A stretch of 64,000 nt of DNA from Balneolaceae bacterium (GTDB taxonomy: Bacteria; Bacteroidota; Rhodothermia; Balneolales; Balneolaceae): NCBI GenBank assembly GCA_006969905.1, contig CP030887.1, forward strand, positions 2,406,730-2,470,729, read 5' to 3'. Positions 44,570 through 54,481 of this stretch are shown here, piece by piece; positions within the stretch are counted from its first letter, which is position 1; each line of letters starts with the position of its first letter. The translations under genes and the position numbers were made by a program. The notes beneath the pieces were generated by a model, which made no database searches, had not been told where the DNA came from, and saw nothing but the letters and a program-made list of their open reading frames with translations.

Positions 44570-45940
44570 ATGAATAGATTCCTTACTTATTTACTGCTTT
44601 TCGCATTCTTAGTGTCGATCAACCTATCTGCTCAAGACACACTGCGAATTTCGTACTATGATTTTATAGACAAAGCCCTTCAGAATTCCGGCCAGGTTAA
44701 GTATATCGAAAACAAGATTGACATGGCTGAGAACAGGGTGGAGCAAGCCAAAGACCAGCGTTTTCTTCCTTCTTTAAATTATAGATCTGAGCATGCTTTA
44801 GTTCCCGGTGTTTCTTCTCCTAATGGATTTGATGAAGAATCTATATATCTGGATCCGGATGCAATCAACGATTGGGATAAGTTTGGTTTATTTACTCGAT
44901 TCCGAATTACGGGAGTACAACCAGTATTTACATGGGGTGCCATAAATAAAGCTATTGATGCAGCCAGGTTAGGAGTTCAGGCATCTGTCCAGGAGGTAGA
45001 AGCAAGCAAATTTGACTTAGAGGTTCGGCTTTTTGAACTTTATCACAGCTATATATTAGCACTGGAAATTGAGAGGCTCTTAAAAGATGCAGAAGATAAA
45101 ATCGCACAGATTGAGAGAGGGCTGGAAGATTTTGAGGAGGAAAACCCAGAGGAGTTTGATGAAAGTGAACTATTTAAATTCAGGATATTTAAATCTCAAT
45201 TTGGAATCCAGCAGGCGGAGGTTGAGCAAAGCCTGAACTTCGTTAAAGAAACCTGGAAATACGCATTGAGAAATGATGAAGGTATTATCTATGAACCCGA
45301 AATAAGGTTCTTAGAACCATTTGACTTTTCTCTTTCAGAACTTTTTTTCTATCAGGAAAGCGCTTTAAATAACAGGGCTGAAATTCGTGGACTAGAATAC
45401 GGGGAACAAGCACTATTAACCTATATTTCTTCCCTTAAATCACAAAATTTACCGGGCTTATTTTTTGGTTTTACCACAACATTTGCAAGCACACCGGTAA
45501 GGCCCAGGCAACCTAATCCATTTATAAATACTCCTGAGAATACTTTTAACACAGCAGTTGGTTTTACAATCCGGCAAAATCTAAATTTCTTTCAGGCCAA
45601 TACTTCTTTAGAACGAAGTAAAATTGAAATGCGAAAAATGAGTGATTTAAAAGAAGCTGCTAGTGATGGGGTAATATTGGAGGTAAATGAAGCGTATAAG
45701 AATGCATCTATTGCTGAAGTAAAAGTAGATAAAACAGACGAGGCACTGGTTACGGCTAAAGAATGGTTACGAATGGAACAACTGGATTACGATTTTGGCA
45801 TAGGAGAAGTAAAAGACCTGATTGATGCCATGAAAACGGAACTGGAATTAAGGCTTAAAGAAAAAGAGTATATTTTTGAATTCAACTCGGCAGTTGCAAA
45901 ACTTAATAAATCAGCCGGGCTTCCGTTAATGTCACAATAA
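44570..45940 (+). CDS. TolC-family outer membrane efflux protein
   Basis: The 456-residue protein has a signal peptide (about 1-21, ending LSAQ) and long helical repeats with heptad character and short beta segments, as in TolC/OEP proteins (ALVTAKEWLRMEQLDYDFGIGEVKDL, quoted in part, is the typical second-repeat C-terminal pattern). It is expected to form an outer-membrane exit duct. It is followed by a MlaC-like gene, not by the inner-membrane pump genes common in efflux operons. Confidence 0.85.
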   Translation: MNRFLTYLLLFAFLVSINLSAQDTLRISYYDFIDKALQNSGQVKYIENKIDMAENRVEQAKDQRFLPSLNYRSEHALVPGVSSPNGFDEESIYLDPDAINDWDKFGLFTRFRITGVQPVFTWGAINKAIDAARLGVQASVQEVEASKFDLEVRLFELYHSYILALEIERLLKDAEDKIAQIERGLEDFEEENPEEFDESELFKFRIFKSQFGIQQAEVEQSLNFVKETWKYALRNDEGIIYEPEIRFLEPFDFSLSELFFYQESALNNRAEIRGLEYGEQALLTYISSLKSQNLPGLFFGFTTTFASTPVRPRQPNPFINTPENTFNTAVGFTIRQNLNFFQANTSLERSKIEMRKMSDLKEAASDGVILEVNEAYKNASIAEVKVDKTDEALVTAKEWLRMEQLDYDFGIGEVKDLIDAMKTELELRLKEKEYIFEFNSAVAKLNKSAGLPLMSQ

Positions 45941-45955
45941 TAAAATTAATTGATT

Positions 45956-46552
45956 ATGAGATTTTTGAATACGGCTGTATGTTTTTTAATGATTGCAATA
46001 CTTGGTAATACAGGCTTATTTGCTCAAGCTACCAGTGATCAGATTTCGAAATTGTTGAACGAACGGGATCAGGAAATAAAGGAGCTTTTAGGGCCGGAAG
46101 GCAGTGAATATACGGACGAACAGCGCAGCCAGCTAAAAGACATTATTAATGGCGTCATTGATTTCAGGTCAATGGCTAAATATGCACTGGAAGAAACCTA
46201 TACAACTATAACTGATGAGCAAAGGGAAGAATTTGTGGAGCTTTTTTCAAGTATTATCCGTGACCAGTCACTAAACAAGTTAGACATATATCGTGCAAAG
46301 GTTACTTATGAATCGATAGATGTTGAAGGAAACACCGCTAGAGTAGAAACACTTGCCGAATTAGATGAGGTAAGAACTCCTGTACATTATGATATGGTAT
46401 ACCAAAATGATGAATGGGTGATTACAGACATGATAATAGATGATGTTTCAACTGCAGAATCTTATAATCGCCAGTTTCAGCGAATCATTACCAGGCGCGG
46501 GTTTGATGCACTTATGACCAGCCTCCGAAAAAGGGCTGCAAGAGCCAAATAA
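45956..46552 (+). CDS. mlaC: MlaC-family periplasmic phospholipid-transport protein
   Basis: The product has a signal peptide (to about residue 22, FAQ) and the MlaC/Ttg2D pattern: a helical region with INGVIDFRSMAKYALEE and a beta domain with PVHYDMVYQNDEWVITDMIID in pieces. These proteins shuttle phospholipids between the two membranes. The ATG at 45956 is chosen over a TTG at 45950. Other Mla genes are not next to it, but TolC is 15 bp upstream, so a shared role in the envelope is likely. Confidence 0.82.
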   Translation: MRFLNTAVCFLMIAILGNTGLFAQATSDQISKLLNERDQEIKELLGPEGSEYTDEQRSQLKDIINGVIDFRSMAKYALEETYTTITDEQREEFVELFSSIIRDQSLNKLDIYRAKVTYESIDVEGNTARVETLAELDEVRTPVHYDMVYQNDEWVITDMIIDDVSTAESYNRQFQRIITRRGFDALMTSLRKRAARAK

Positions 46553-46577
46553 GATCGCTTTCGATCTCACTAACTAA

Positions 46578-47723
46578 ATGAAAATTGTTTTTGTTTCCGA
46601 TCAGTTTTATCCAAGAACTTCAGCAGATTCTGAACAAATAATTTCTTCTTTATCAGCACTTGGTGGGATTGCTGATACAACCTTACTTTCAGCAACATAT
46701 AGAAACAGCCAAGCAGATACCCAGCAGATCGAGGATTATTACCAGAAGAAATGTACGTTTCAACTTAGCTTTATAAGCCATTTTTTTAGGAATGTTCGAG
46801 CTTTTGAAAAAATAAGTTTTGCTATTCAAAGTGGTTTTTGGTTAAAAAAAAATGCTTTTGATATTTCATACACAAGAAATATACCTGTTGTTATTACTTT
46901 GATTTTGTTTACAGACATTCCGATTGTTTTTGAATCCTATCGCCCCTGGCCATCACGAAACTTTATTTCAAAGTGGTTTTTTAAATGGCTAACCAGAAGA
47001 GCACAATTTCTGGGAATTATACTTCACTCAAAGTTTGCTGCCCAAAGTTTTTTGAATGTTGGTTTTGATTCAAAACAATTGCTGATAGCACATAATGCTT
47101 TTTCGATGGATGATTACAAATATGAGGACAAGACATCTATCAGAAAAAGATATCAGCTTCCAACAGATCAAATGATCATCACCTATTCCGGAAGAGTTAA
47201 TAAAAGGAAAGGTGTAGATAAGATTTTCAGCTTGGCTAAAAAATTTAAGGGTTCGCTGTTTTTAATAGTTGGCTCTGAAAGAGAGGGAGAGATAGAAGAA
47301 AAAGCTAAGTCATTTAATAATATCAGAGTTTTTAAATGGCTGCCTAAAAAGGAAGTGTTTTCTTTACTTCTGGCATCCGATATTCTTTATATACCACCTA
47401 CAACTAAAGCGAGAGATAAGGCCAAGAATACTGTTTTGCCACTAAAGACTTTTATGTATAAAGCTTCGGGAGTACCCATACTGGGGCCTGATATGAAAGA
47501 CATACGAGAAGTATTGACGCATGATAAAAATGCGCTACTTGTTGAGCCGGACAATTTTAATTCTGAAATAAAGGGATTAGAAGTTTTAAAGAGCGATAAA
47601 GATTTAAGGGTGAGGTTGGGAAACCAAGCCAAAAAAGAAATGAAAGAGTTAACTTGGACAAAAAGGGCACAGAAAATCCTTAACTTCATTGAAACAAGAT
47701 CAGGCACAATCTATCATAACTAA
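46578..47723 (+). CDS. Glycosyltransferase, family 4 type
   Basis: The 381-residue protein has a GT-B layout with the GT4 C-terminal domain: YSGRVNKRKGVDKIF marks its start, and the later FMYKASGVPILGPD segment carries the nucleotide-sugar contacts. It probably extends a surface glycan. It heads the glycan region shared with the TagF-like and flippase genes. Sugar specificity is not evident. Confidence 0.85.
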   Translation: MKIVFVSDQFYPRTSADSEQIISSLSALGGIADTTLLSATYRNSQADTQQIEDYYQKKCTFQLSFISHFFRNVRAFEKISFAIQSGFWLKKNAFDISYTRNIPVVITLILFTDIPIVFESYRPWPSRNFISKWFFKWLTRRAQFLGIILHSKFAAQSFLNVGFDSKQLLIAHNAFSMDDYKYEDKTSIRKRYQLPTDQMIITYSGRVNKRKGVDKIFSLAKKFKGSLFLIVGSEREGEIEEKAKSFNNIRVFKWLPKKEVFSLLLASDILYIPPTTKARDKAKNTVLPLKTFMYKASGVPILGPDMKDIREVLTHDKNALLVEPDNFNSEIKGLEVLKSDKDLRVRLGNQAKKEMKELTWTKRAQKILNFIETRSGTIYHN

Positions 47724-47768
47724 CTATAATTAGCGGGTATTATTTCAGCTACTATTTCAGATTCTAAT

Positions 47769-48941
47769 ATGAAAGTTCTCATATATGCAACTACTTTTGG
47801 GGCCGATCTTTTAAGTCTTTCCAAATACTTATCTGAAAAAGAGGATGTAGAAATAAAAGTCCTCATGAAAGACGCTGAGCGTTTCAAATCTGAAGGAGTT
47901 TTTAAGTTTTGGGATCTTGACATAGAGCTTTATGAATATAATAAACTCAATATTGTTAAAGGTATTAATGGGTTTAATCCTGATGTAACAATTATGGATA
48001 ATAATATTCCATTACGGCCTTTAAGCCCTAAAGCTCTAGTACTTTGGCATGGATATGGTTGGAAAGGGCCTAATGATGAAGAAGAATTTAAATGGATTCA
48101 TAGAAGTATCAGGTTGAGTTGGGGCGATATGAAAGTTCCAAATCCAAATATTAAATGGCAGTGTTTTGGTGAAAAGGACTTTGAACACAGGTCGTCGATA
48201 AGCGGATTTCATCCGGAAAACTGTTTGATTCTTGGATCAGCAAGCCATGACTATTTACTTAAGGACACTCCTAAAGAATTATTACAACCCTATTACCCAT
48301 TTGATATAGTAAACAAAAAGACGGTTCTAATTGCTCCAACATGGCACTATGGAGAAGTTTTCTCTCACTGGGGAGACGATGAGACTCTCTTCAATGAAGC
48401 TATCCAAAAACTCCAAGAAAGAGATGTAAATGTGATTTTACGTTTGCATGATTCATATCGTTTTGACCATCATTATGTTGAATTCTTACAGAATCTGGAA
48501 GAAAAGTTTCCCAATGTGTTATTAAAGTTCAAAGATATAAATCCTGATAACTTTCTTGATTTACAGGTTTCCGATGTTTTAATCACCAACTTCAGCAGTA
48601 TCGCGAATCTTTTTTACGCTACTAAAAGGCCCACTGTTCATATTTACCCTGTAAAGAGTAAAGATGAGTCATTTATGTGGAGAAATAAGACGATACTGGG
48701 GATTCGAAAAAAATTAGTCGATTCGGTAAAGTTTATCTGGAAATACCCACCAGAAGAGAATGGAGGCTTACTTGCAAATAATTTTGAAGAGATGATGTCT
48801 CAGGTTTTTGAAAGTTTGGAGAAGCCCGATTGTTGTAAGACTAAATCCCAGGAGTATTTAGATAAGCATATGTTAGGTGCTGATGGCAGAAATTGTGAGC
48901 GTATTTATAATGCATTAAAAACGTTGGTTTACACCACCTAG
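47769..48941 (+). CDS. CDP-glycerol glycerophosphotransferase (TagF-like) family protein
   Basis: The 390-residue protein matches the CDP-glycerol glycerophosphotransferase family in its second half: TVLIAPTWHYGE, DVNVILRLHDSYRF, and SDVLITNFSSIANLFYATKRP, where the Asp-x-Leu-Ile-T/S block is characteristic. The first half has LVLWHGYGWKGP, the His motif common near its active site. Family members move polyol phosphates from CDP donors onto glycan chains. Teichoic acids are not expected in a Gram-negative, so a phosphate-linked surface polymer is a reasonable guess. Confidence 0.8.
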   Translation: MKVLIYATTFGADLLSLSKYLSEKEDVEIKVLMKDAERFKSEGVFKFWDLDIELYEYNKLNIVKGINGFNPDVTIMDNNIPLRPLSPKALVLWHGYGWKGPNDEEEFKWIHRSIRLSWGDMKVPNPNIKWQCFGEKDFEHRSSISGFHPENCLILGSASHDYLLKDTPKELLQPYYPFDIVNKKTVLIAPTWHYGEVFSHWGDDETLFNEAIQKLQERDVNVILRLHDSYRFDHHYVEFLQNLEEKFPNVLLKFKDINPDNFLDLQVSDVLITNFSSIANLFYATKRPTVHIYPVKSKDESFMWRNKTILGIRKKLVDSVKFIWKYPPEENGGLLANNFEEMMSQVFESLEKPDCCKTKSQEYLDKHMLGADGRNCERIYNALKTLVYTT

Positions 48942-50414
48942 TCATTGATCATTTTCTGTAGGTAGCTGTTTAATTTTGCCTCTTAACAATGCAATAGTAT
49001 TTTTTTCATTTCTATAAACAATGACTAAAGCTATCATTAGAGTTAATAGAATACCGACAATAGTTATCAAAATGAGAGATGCATCAAAAAAGAAGTTTAG
49101 GGCATATTGTACACTGAACCCCAAACCGGTTATCAAGGGTATAAACCAAAAACCGGAAAAAGTTTTTCCGATAAACTTAAATATGCTCACCTCTAAGCTT
49201 TTAGCTCCAAAATAAAAAAGTAAAAGTACTACCAAAGGGTATCCGATTACCCAGGCCCAACCAACACCTATTAAACCAAATTGAGCTCCTATAAGAAAAG
49301 CTACAGGCATAATTATGGCATTAGATAATGAGTAAAAGAAGTTCAGTTTTGCCTGGCCTACTGCATTTAGTAGCTGAGGAATTAGAGGAGACACGGTTCT
49401 TAGAATAGCTGAAATCGCTAAAAGTCTGATTAAAGGAACAGCTTCAATCCATTCCGAAAAGTTAAGAATAACCAAGATATCATCAATAAAAAGCCCGATT
49501 AAAACCAGTATTATACTATTCAGTTTCATACTGCCGCGCGCAATAGTAAAAAAATACAATTGAAGGCGCTTTATCTGATTTTGTAACCTGGAAAAAGTGG
49601 GGTATGCAACCTCATTAAGATTGGATGTAAGAGTTTTGACGGTATCGGTTACTACCCTGTAGGCAAACGTATAAATACCAACTGCCTCAGTACCAAAAAG
49701 CCTACCCACTATTAAGTAGTCCGCATTTGAATAAAGGTTATATAAAAGCCTGGAACCAGTGGCATATAATCCAAAATAAACCTTGTCTTTGATTTCTTTC
49801 CAATTAAACTGGAAACGAGGAAAGAAGGGCTTATAGATCTGAGTTAGTAAAAGTTGAGCAAATCTATTTGCAATCTCAGCGCCAATAATGGCCCAGGCAC
49901 CAAATCCGAAATAAGCTAAAGCGATCATTATTACAGATGAAAACAGTAGTGAGGCATTATCAATGATTGCTAATTCTTTGAAAAACAGATCCTTTTTTAA
50001 AAGGTTTCTGGGAACAAAGTAAAAGGTGAAGAAGATGATGATTAACCCATTTGCTCTGACTAAATCTGTGACCAGGGGCTCCCTGTAGAAACTAGCAGCT
50101 AATGGTGCTAATAAATAAATAAATAAATATAGAAGTATAGTTATAATCATTGATAACCAAAAAAGGCTATCCAGTTCCCTTTTTGAAACTTCTTTAGCTT
50201 GTACAATTGCTACACCTAATCCCATTTCAGTTATTGCTTGTATAATTGCAAATATTGCCAGGACAATACTTGCAATACCAAAAGCAGAGGGGGCTATGAT
50301 CTTTAGTACAATAAATAAACCTAACAGGTTTATTACTTTACTCACAGCATTTCCTGCACCTGAATAAAGGAAAGATTTAATGACTCTATTGGAAAAAGAA
50401 TTAGTGCTTGTCAT
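48942..50414 (-). CDS. Polysaccharide flippase (MOP/Wzx-like superfamily)
   Basis: The 490-residue protein is almost entirely membrane helices (about 12-14) with an N-terminal segment (SFLYSGAGNAVSKVINLLGLF in part) typical of Wzx/PST polysaccharide exporters. It would move lipid-linked repeat units across the inner membrane. Its stop codon directly abuts that of the TagF-like gene on the opposite strand. Substrate is not evident. Confidence 0.88.
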   Translation of the reverse strand: MTSTNSFSNRVIKSFLYSGAGNAVSKVINLLGLFIVLKIIAPSAFGIASIVLAIFAIIQAITEMGLGVAIVQAKEVSKRELDSLFWLSMIITILLYLFIYLLAPLAASFYREPLVTDLVRANGLIIIFFTFYFVPRNLLKKDLFFKELAIIDNASLLFSSVIMIALAYFGFGAWAIIGAEIANRFAQLLLTQIYKPFFPRFQFNWKEIKDKVYFGLYATGSRLLYNLYSNADYLIVGRLFGTEAVGIYTFAYRVVTDTVKTLTSNLNEVAYPTFSRLQNQIKRLQLYFFTIARGSMKLNSIILVLIGLFIDDILVILNFSEWIEAVPLIRLLAISAILRTVSPLIPQLLNAVGQAKLNFFYSLSNAIIMPVAFLIGAQFGLIGVGWAWVIGYPLVVLLLFYFGAKSLEVSIFKFIGKTFSGFWFIPLITGLGFSVQYALNFFFDASLILITIVGILLTLMIALVIVYRNEKNTIALLRGKIKQLPTENDQ

Positions 50415-50467
50415 CTAGAAAAACAATTGGAGTATGAAAATAAAGATTTTGATGAATAGCCCGGTAC

Positions 50468-52249
50468 TTATTCTTTTAGCCATTCTATAACGTGTTCAAG
50501 AGGTTGTTTTTTTACAAGTATACGATAACAAAGCTCAGCACTTGCAACACTCATCAGCATCCAGCCCTGGTAACCTCCTAGTTGATTTATATACCATGAA
50601 AGTTTAACCCCTGGCTTTTTTAAATGTCCATCTTCAACAAGCTGACTTTCAAAAATCAATTTCTTATGTATTTTATGTAAGTCTTTATTTCTTCTTATCC
50701 ATGCATGTTCAGATTCAGGAGCATGACCATCTTTAAACCCTGATATTAATGATTTAAAAAAATTCTTAGTGTTTTTGACGAAAGGTGAATTAATAATTTC
50801 TGGCCTCTCTGTTACTTCTGAAAATGAAAAGCCCTCTACTCCAGGGTAAGAAGCTACTTCTGGAAAACTTTTGCTCAATGCATGTAGTCTTGCCTTTTTA
50901 TCACCAGCTACATCATGCGAGGTTGTTGAAGCGAGCCTAAAAGCTGAATAGGTTGAAGCAGGTGAAAAGGAGTAGACATCTGGCTCCATCATAGTATCAA
51001 TATTGCCTGTATAGTGCAGCCCTCTATGGTGAATATCAAGCATTAACATTTTGAACCAAGGCTCTCCTTTGAACTCATTGATTTTTTCTTTGAAAAGATT
51101 TTCAGTTTGCCTCTTCCATTTATTTGAATCAGGTATTGAAAGTCTTCTGATCAAAGGGCTCGAGTATGTTCTTTTCCAAACGGCTTTATGAGGCTCGCTA
51201 GAGCGCAAGTTTTTTGTTTTCACAGCCATACCCATCAGTAAGTCCATTAAATAGCCGTTAAAGCTGATTGCAGCTCTTTTGAATGGCGAATTTTTTAAAT
51301 CTAAAAGATAGTACTGATGGATATTTGAAAGGCCTCCTGTTCTATCCAGCCATCTTAATATCAAGTTGAAAGTATCAATGCTTTCCAGGTCTTTTGTATC
51401 AAGGGGTATATCCAAACCTTTAGCCATTTCTTTGACAGGCTCATAGTCCTTTTTTTGAATAAGTATATGACGTAAAATATCCGGCTTTTTCTTTTGGTAG
51501 ATTAATTCTCCCAATAAATGTCTTGAATCTAATCCGCCGGTTAATGGAAGCTGGACAGGAAGGTTTTTTAGTTTTGGATGATTAAGAACACTATGAATTG
51601 TATCCCTGCAAATATTTGTAATCTTATCAGCTGATGATTCTAAAGAGGAGCTTGGATCTACTTGCTGTTTAAACTCTGTGACAGCGTTTTTTATTAGTCC
51701 TTCATTTTTATTATAAAAGTATGAGTAACCGGGAGTAACACGCTCAATTTCTTTTATCAAAGTTCGGTTATAGCCCGTATGTAGTAGCCGTATTTGTTCA
51801 TACAGAGCCTGAGGGTTCAGGTTCATTTCCAAAGATTGTTCAGAAAACAAAATGGGAGTAGGGGATAATGAAAATGTTTTGTTGTCAGAATACATATACC
51901 AAGGCCGGCTACAAAGTAAATCGCTAACGAAATAAACTGAATCTCCCTCATCATTGGTTATCAAGATATTGAAGAACCCATCCATTTCCTGGAGCGCGCC
52001 TGGACCTTTTTCCAGAAAAATATTTATTGCAAACTCCGCATCTTCTAATTCTTTATCAGGGCTATTTATAAAAAGCCCATCCATGAAAAGATTCCAGCCT
52101 TTTTGAGATGCTTTACTTACTAGCAGCCCATGAGCCCGGACATAATTATCTCCAAATGAAACAGATGATTTTAGGTTTAAATCAAGGTTAGAAAAAAAAA
52201 TACCCGGTGAATACTCGAGCCGCTTTTCACTCATAAAAAACAGGTGCAT
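50468..52249 (-). CDS. Asparagine-synthase-like amidotransferase without the glutaminase cysteine
   Basis: The 593-residue protein has the AsnB-type layout: an N-terminal Ntn-like domain (about 1-190) and a synthetase domain with the ATP pyrophosphatase loop TGGLDS at 237-242. The residue after Met1 is His, not the Cys that glutaminase activity needs, and the shorter start MSEK would not supply one either. It may therefore use free ammonia or modify another substrate. Such proteins occur in polysaccharide clusters, where they can amidate uronic acids (family knowledge); here that is inference. Confidence 0.82.
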   Translation of the reverse strand: MHLFFMSEKRLEYSPGIFFSNLDLNLKSSVSFGDNYVRAHGLLVSKASQKGWNLFMDGLFINSPDKELEDAEFAINIFLEKGPGALQEMDGFFNILITNDEGDSVYFVSDLLCSRPWYMYSDNKTFSLSPTPILFSEQSLEMNLNPQALYEQIRLLHTGYNRTLIKEIERVTPGYSYFYNKNEGLIKNAVTEFKQQVDPSSSLESSADKITNICRDTIHSVLNHPKLKNLPVQLPLTGGLDSRHLLGELIYQKKKPDILRHILIQKKDYEPVKEMAKGLDIPLDTKDLESIDTFNLILRWLDRTGGLSNIHQYYLLDLKNSPFKRAAISFNGYLMDLLMGMAVKTKNLRSSEPHKAVWKRTYSSPLIRRLSIPDSNKWKRQTENLFKEKINEFKGEPWFKMLMLDIHHRGLHYTGNIDTMMEPDVYSFSPASTYSAFRLASTTSHDVAGDKKARLHALSKSFPEVASYPGVEGFSFSEVTERPEIINSPFVKNTKNFFKSLISGFKDGHAPESEHAWIRRNKDLHKIHKKLIFESQLVEDGHLKKPGVKLSWYINQLGGYQGWMLMSVASAELCYRILVKKQPLEHVIEWLKE

Positions 52250-52341
52250 TATTATCCTGAAGTTTAAATATAGCGAATATTAGCTCTCGATAGAACCTAA
52301 TCACAAGTTCAAATGAAATTCTCTCTGCGAAAGTATTAACA

Positions 52342-52349
52342 TAACTTTG
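52342..52349 (+). promoter_or_regulatory. Bacteroidota-type -7 box upstream of the inositol-phosphate synthase gene
   Basis: TAACTTTG matches TAnnTTTG exactly, 49 bp before the ATG at 52398, in the divergent gap shared with the asparagine-synthase-like gene. No clear -33 element. Confidence 0.4.
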
Positions 52350-52397
52350 TCAGAATGTGTATCTTTCCTGAATAATCAAATTTAGCATAACAAAAGA

Positions 52398-53720
52398 ATG
52401 ATCAAGCCTCAAGTTAAGCCACATGCTGGTAAATTATTAGTACTAACACCAGGTATGGGAGCTGTTGCTACCACTTTTATGGCAGGTGTAGTATCTGCAC
52501 GAAAAAACTTAAGTAAACCTTTTGGTTCTTTAACTCAATTACAGACTATTCGGCTAGGAGCCCGCTCAGAAAACCGAAACCCTCTAATTAAGGACTTTCT
52601 TGATTTAGCAGGCTTGGATGATATCGTATTTGGGGGTTGGGATGTAAAAGCTGATAATGCTTTTGAAGCTGCAAAAAATGCAAATGTTTTAAGCCCACAG
52701 GACTTAGACCCACTTAAAGAAGAGCTTGAAGCAATTGAACCTATGACGGCCGCCTTTGACCAACGTTACGTAAAAAAGCTGGAGGGGCCGAACGTAAAAG
52801 ATATTCCTAATAAAATGGAGTTAGCTGAAGCACTTCGAGAGGATATCAGGAATAAAATGAAGGAAACCGGAGCTACCCGTGCGGTAATGGTTTGGTGTGG
52901 TTCCACAGAGGTTCATTTACATCCCGCTGCTTGTCATCAATCCATCGAGGCTTTTGAAGAAGGCTTAAGAAATAATGATGATTCAATCGCACCTTCTCAA
53001 TTATACGCTTATGCTGCAATAAAAGAGGGTGTTCCTTATTCAAATGGTGCTCCGAATCTTTCAGCAGATTTCCCTGCTTTGGAACAACTGGCTGAGCAGG
53101 AAAATGTACCTATAGCCGGGAAAGACTTCAAAACAGGCCAGACTTTAATGAAGACAATTTTGGCTCCCGGGTTCAAAACCAGGATGCTAGGTATCAGAGG
53201 TTGGTTCTCAACAAATATTTTGGGTAATAGAGATGGCGAAGTGCTTGATGATCCTGAAAGTTTTAAGTCAAAGGAAGTTACAAAAACAGGAGTACTTGAT
53301 TCCATCCTTCAACCGGAAGTATACCCCGAACTATATGCTGATCTATATCACAAAGTGAGGATTAACTACTACCCGCCGAGAGGTGATGAAAAAGAGGGTT
53401 GGGACAACATTGATATCTTCGGCTGGATGGGTTATGACATGCAGATAAAAGTAGATTTCCTGTGCAGAGATTCAATTCTGGCAGCCCCGATTGTCTTGGA
53501 TTTAGCTTTATTCCTTGATTTTGCTAAACGGGCAAACAAAAGTGGTATCCAGGAATGGCTATCTTTTTATTTCAAAAGCCCGCAGGTAAAAGCTGGACAT
53601 GTACCTGAGCACGATATTTTTATACAACACTTCAGGCTTAAAAATACGTTACGTGTATTAGGCGGTGAAAAGCCGGTAACCCATTTATCTGAAAACTTCG
53701 AAGAAGAAGCTGTTAGCTGA
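52398..53720 (+). CDS. ino1: Inositol-3-phosphate synthase (INO1/MIPS)
   Basis: The 440-residue enzyme cyclises glucose-6-phosphate to inositol phosphate using bound NAD+. Visible features are the N-terminal dinucleotide-binding segment (TPGMGAVATTFMAG), the CGSTEVHLHP block, and the catalytic-domain segment with PYSNGAPNLSAD and KDFKTGQTLMKT, which holds the lysines typical of the family. The downstream gene starts 1 bp after its stop codon and is a cytidylyltransferase. Together these make a route to CDP-inositol. Confidence 0.93.
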   Translation: MIKPQVKPHAGKLLVLTPGMGAVATTFMAGVVSARKNLSKPFGSLTQLQTIRLGARSENRNPLIKDFLDLAGLDDIVFGGWDVKADNAFEAAKNANVLSPQDLDPLKEELEAIEPMTAAFDQRYVKKLEGPNVKDIPNKMELAEALREDIRNKMKETGATRAVMVWCGSTEVHLHPAACHQSIEAFEEGLRNNDDSIAPSQLYAYAAIKEGVPYSNGAPNLSADFPALEQLAEQENVPIAGKDFKTGQTLMKTILAPGFKTRMLGIRGWFSTNILGNRDGEVLDDPESFKSKEVTKTGVLDSILQPEVYPELYADLYHKVRINYYPPRGDEKEGWDNIDIFGWMGYDMQIKVDFLCRDSILAAPIVLDLALFLDFAKRANKSGIQEWLSFYFKSPQVKAGHVPEHDIFIQHFRLKNTLRVLGGEKPVTHLSENFEEEAVS

Positions 53721-53721
53721 T

Positions 53722-54465
53722 TTGTCTTCTAAAAGCATAAGAAAGGGTTTAATACTTGCGGCCGGTTATGGTTCAAGATTAGAAGGTGTGAGTGCGGTTA
53801 CAGAATTTAAACCTCTCACACCTATACTGGGAGTACCTCTCATATTCAGGACTATTGATAGCTTATCAAAAGCGGGATGTGATGAGATATTGATTGTACT
53901 TGGTTATGGCCATTCAGAAATAAAAAAAGCTATTCTGGAGTCTTACAAAGGAGATATTCCTTTAGAGTTTATATTCAACGAGAAGTATGATCTTAGTAAT
54001 GGGGTATCTGTGCTTTCTGCTAAAGATTTGGTTAGTGAAGTTTTTATAATGACAATGGCAGATCATGTCCTTGGGGATTCTTTGATGGAAATTGCCCGTG
54101 ATTATAAACCCGAGCCGCACTCTGCTGCACTTCTGGTTGACTATAAGATTGATTCAATCTTTGATATGGATGACGCTACCAAAGTACTTTCAAAAGATGG
54201 AAAGATTGTTTCTATAGGCAAGCAGATCGAAGAATTTAATTGTATTGATACCGGTGTGTTTGTATGCACCAAGGGTTTGATCGATTCACTGGAAAAGTTT
54301 TATAAAAAAAACGGAGATGCTTCTATTTCAAATGGTGTGCAGGATTTAGCATCATCAAACAGAATGCATACCATAGATATTGGGGATGGCTTTTGGCAGG
54401 ATGTAGATACACCGGAGATGTTTGAATATGTTGAAAGAGTTTTAAAAAAGAACGATCCTAAGTAA
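53722..54465 (+). CDS. NTP transferase, probable inositol-1-phosphate cytidylyltransferase
   Basis: The 247-residue protein is a sugar/polyol nucleotidyltransferase: LAAGYGSRL (12-20) binds the nucleotide, KPLTPILGVPL follows, and the later MADH (112-115), DDATKV (150-155), IGK and DTGVF (176-180) fit the IPCT group that makes CDP-inositol for di-inositol-phosphate or lipids. No fused CDP-alcohol transferase domain is present. It begins with TTG at 53722, 1 bp past the ino1 stop, and no ATG lies near. Substrate identity rests on motifs plus the ino1 neighbour; phosphocholine is an alternative. Confidence 0.8.
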   Translation: MSSKSIRKGLILAAGYGSRLEGVSAVTEFKPLTPILGVPLIFRTIDSLSKAGCDEILIVLGYGHSEIKKAILESYKGDIPLEFIFNEKYDLSNGVSVLSAKDLVSEVFIMTMADHVLGDSLMEIARDYKPEPHSAALLVDYKIDSIFDMDDATKVLSKDGKIVSIGKQIEEFNCIDTGVFVCTKGLIDSLEKFYKKNGDASISNGVQDLASSNRMHTIDIGDGFWQDVDTPEMFEYVERVLKKNDPK

Positions 54466-54481
54466 TAATTCAGCTTAGCAT

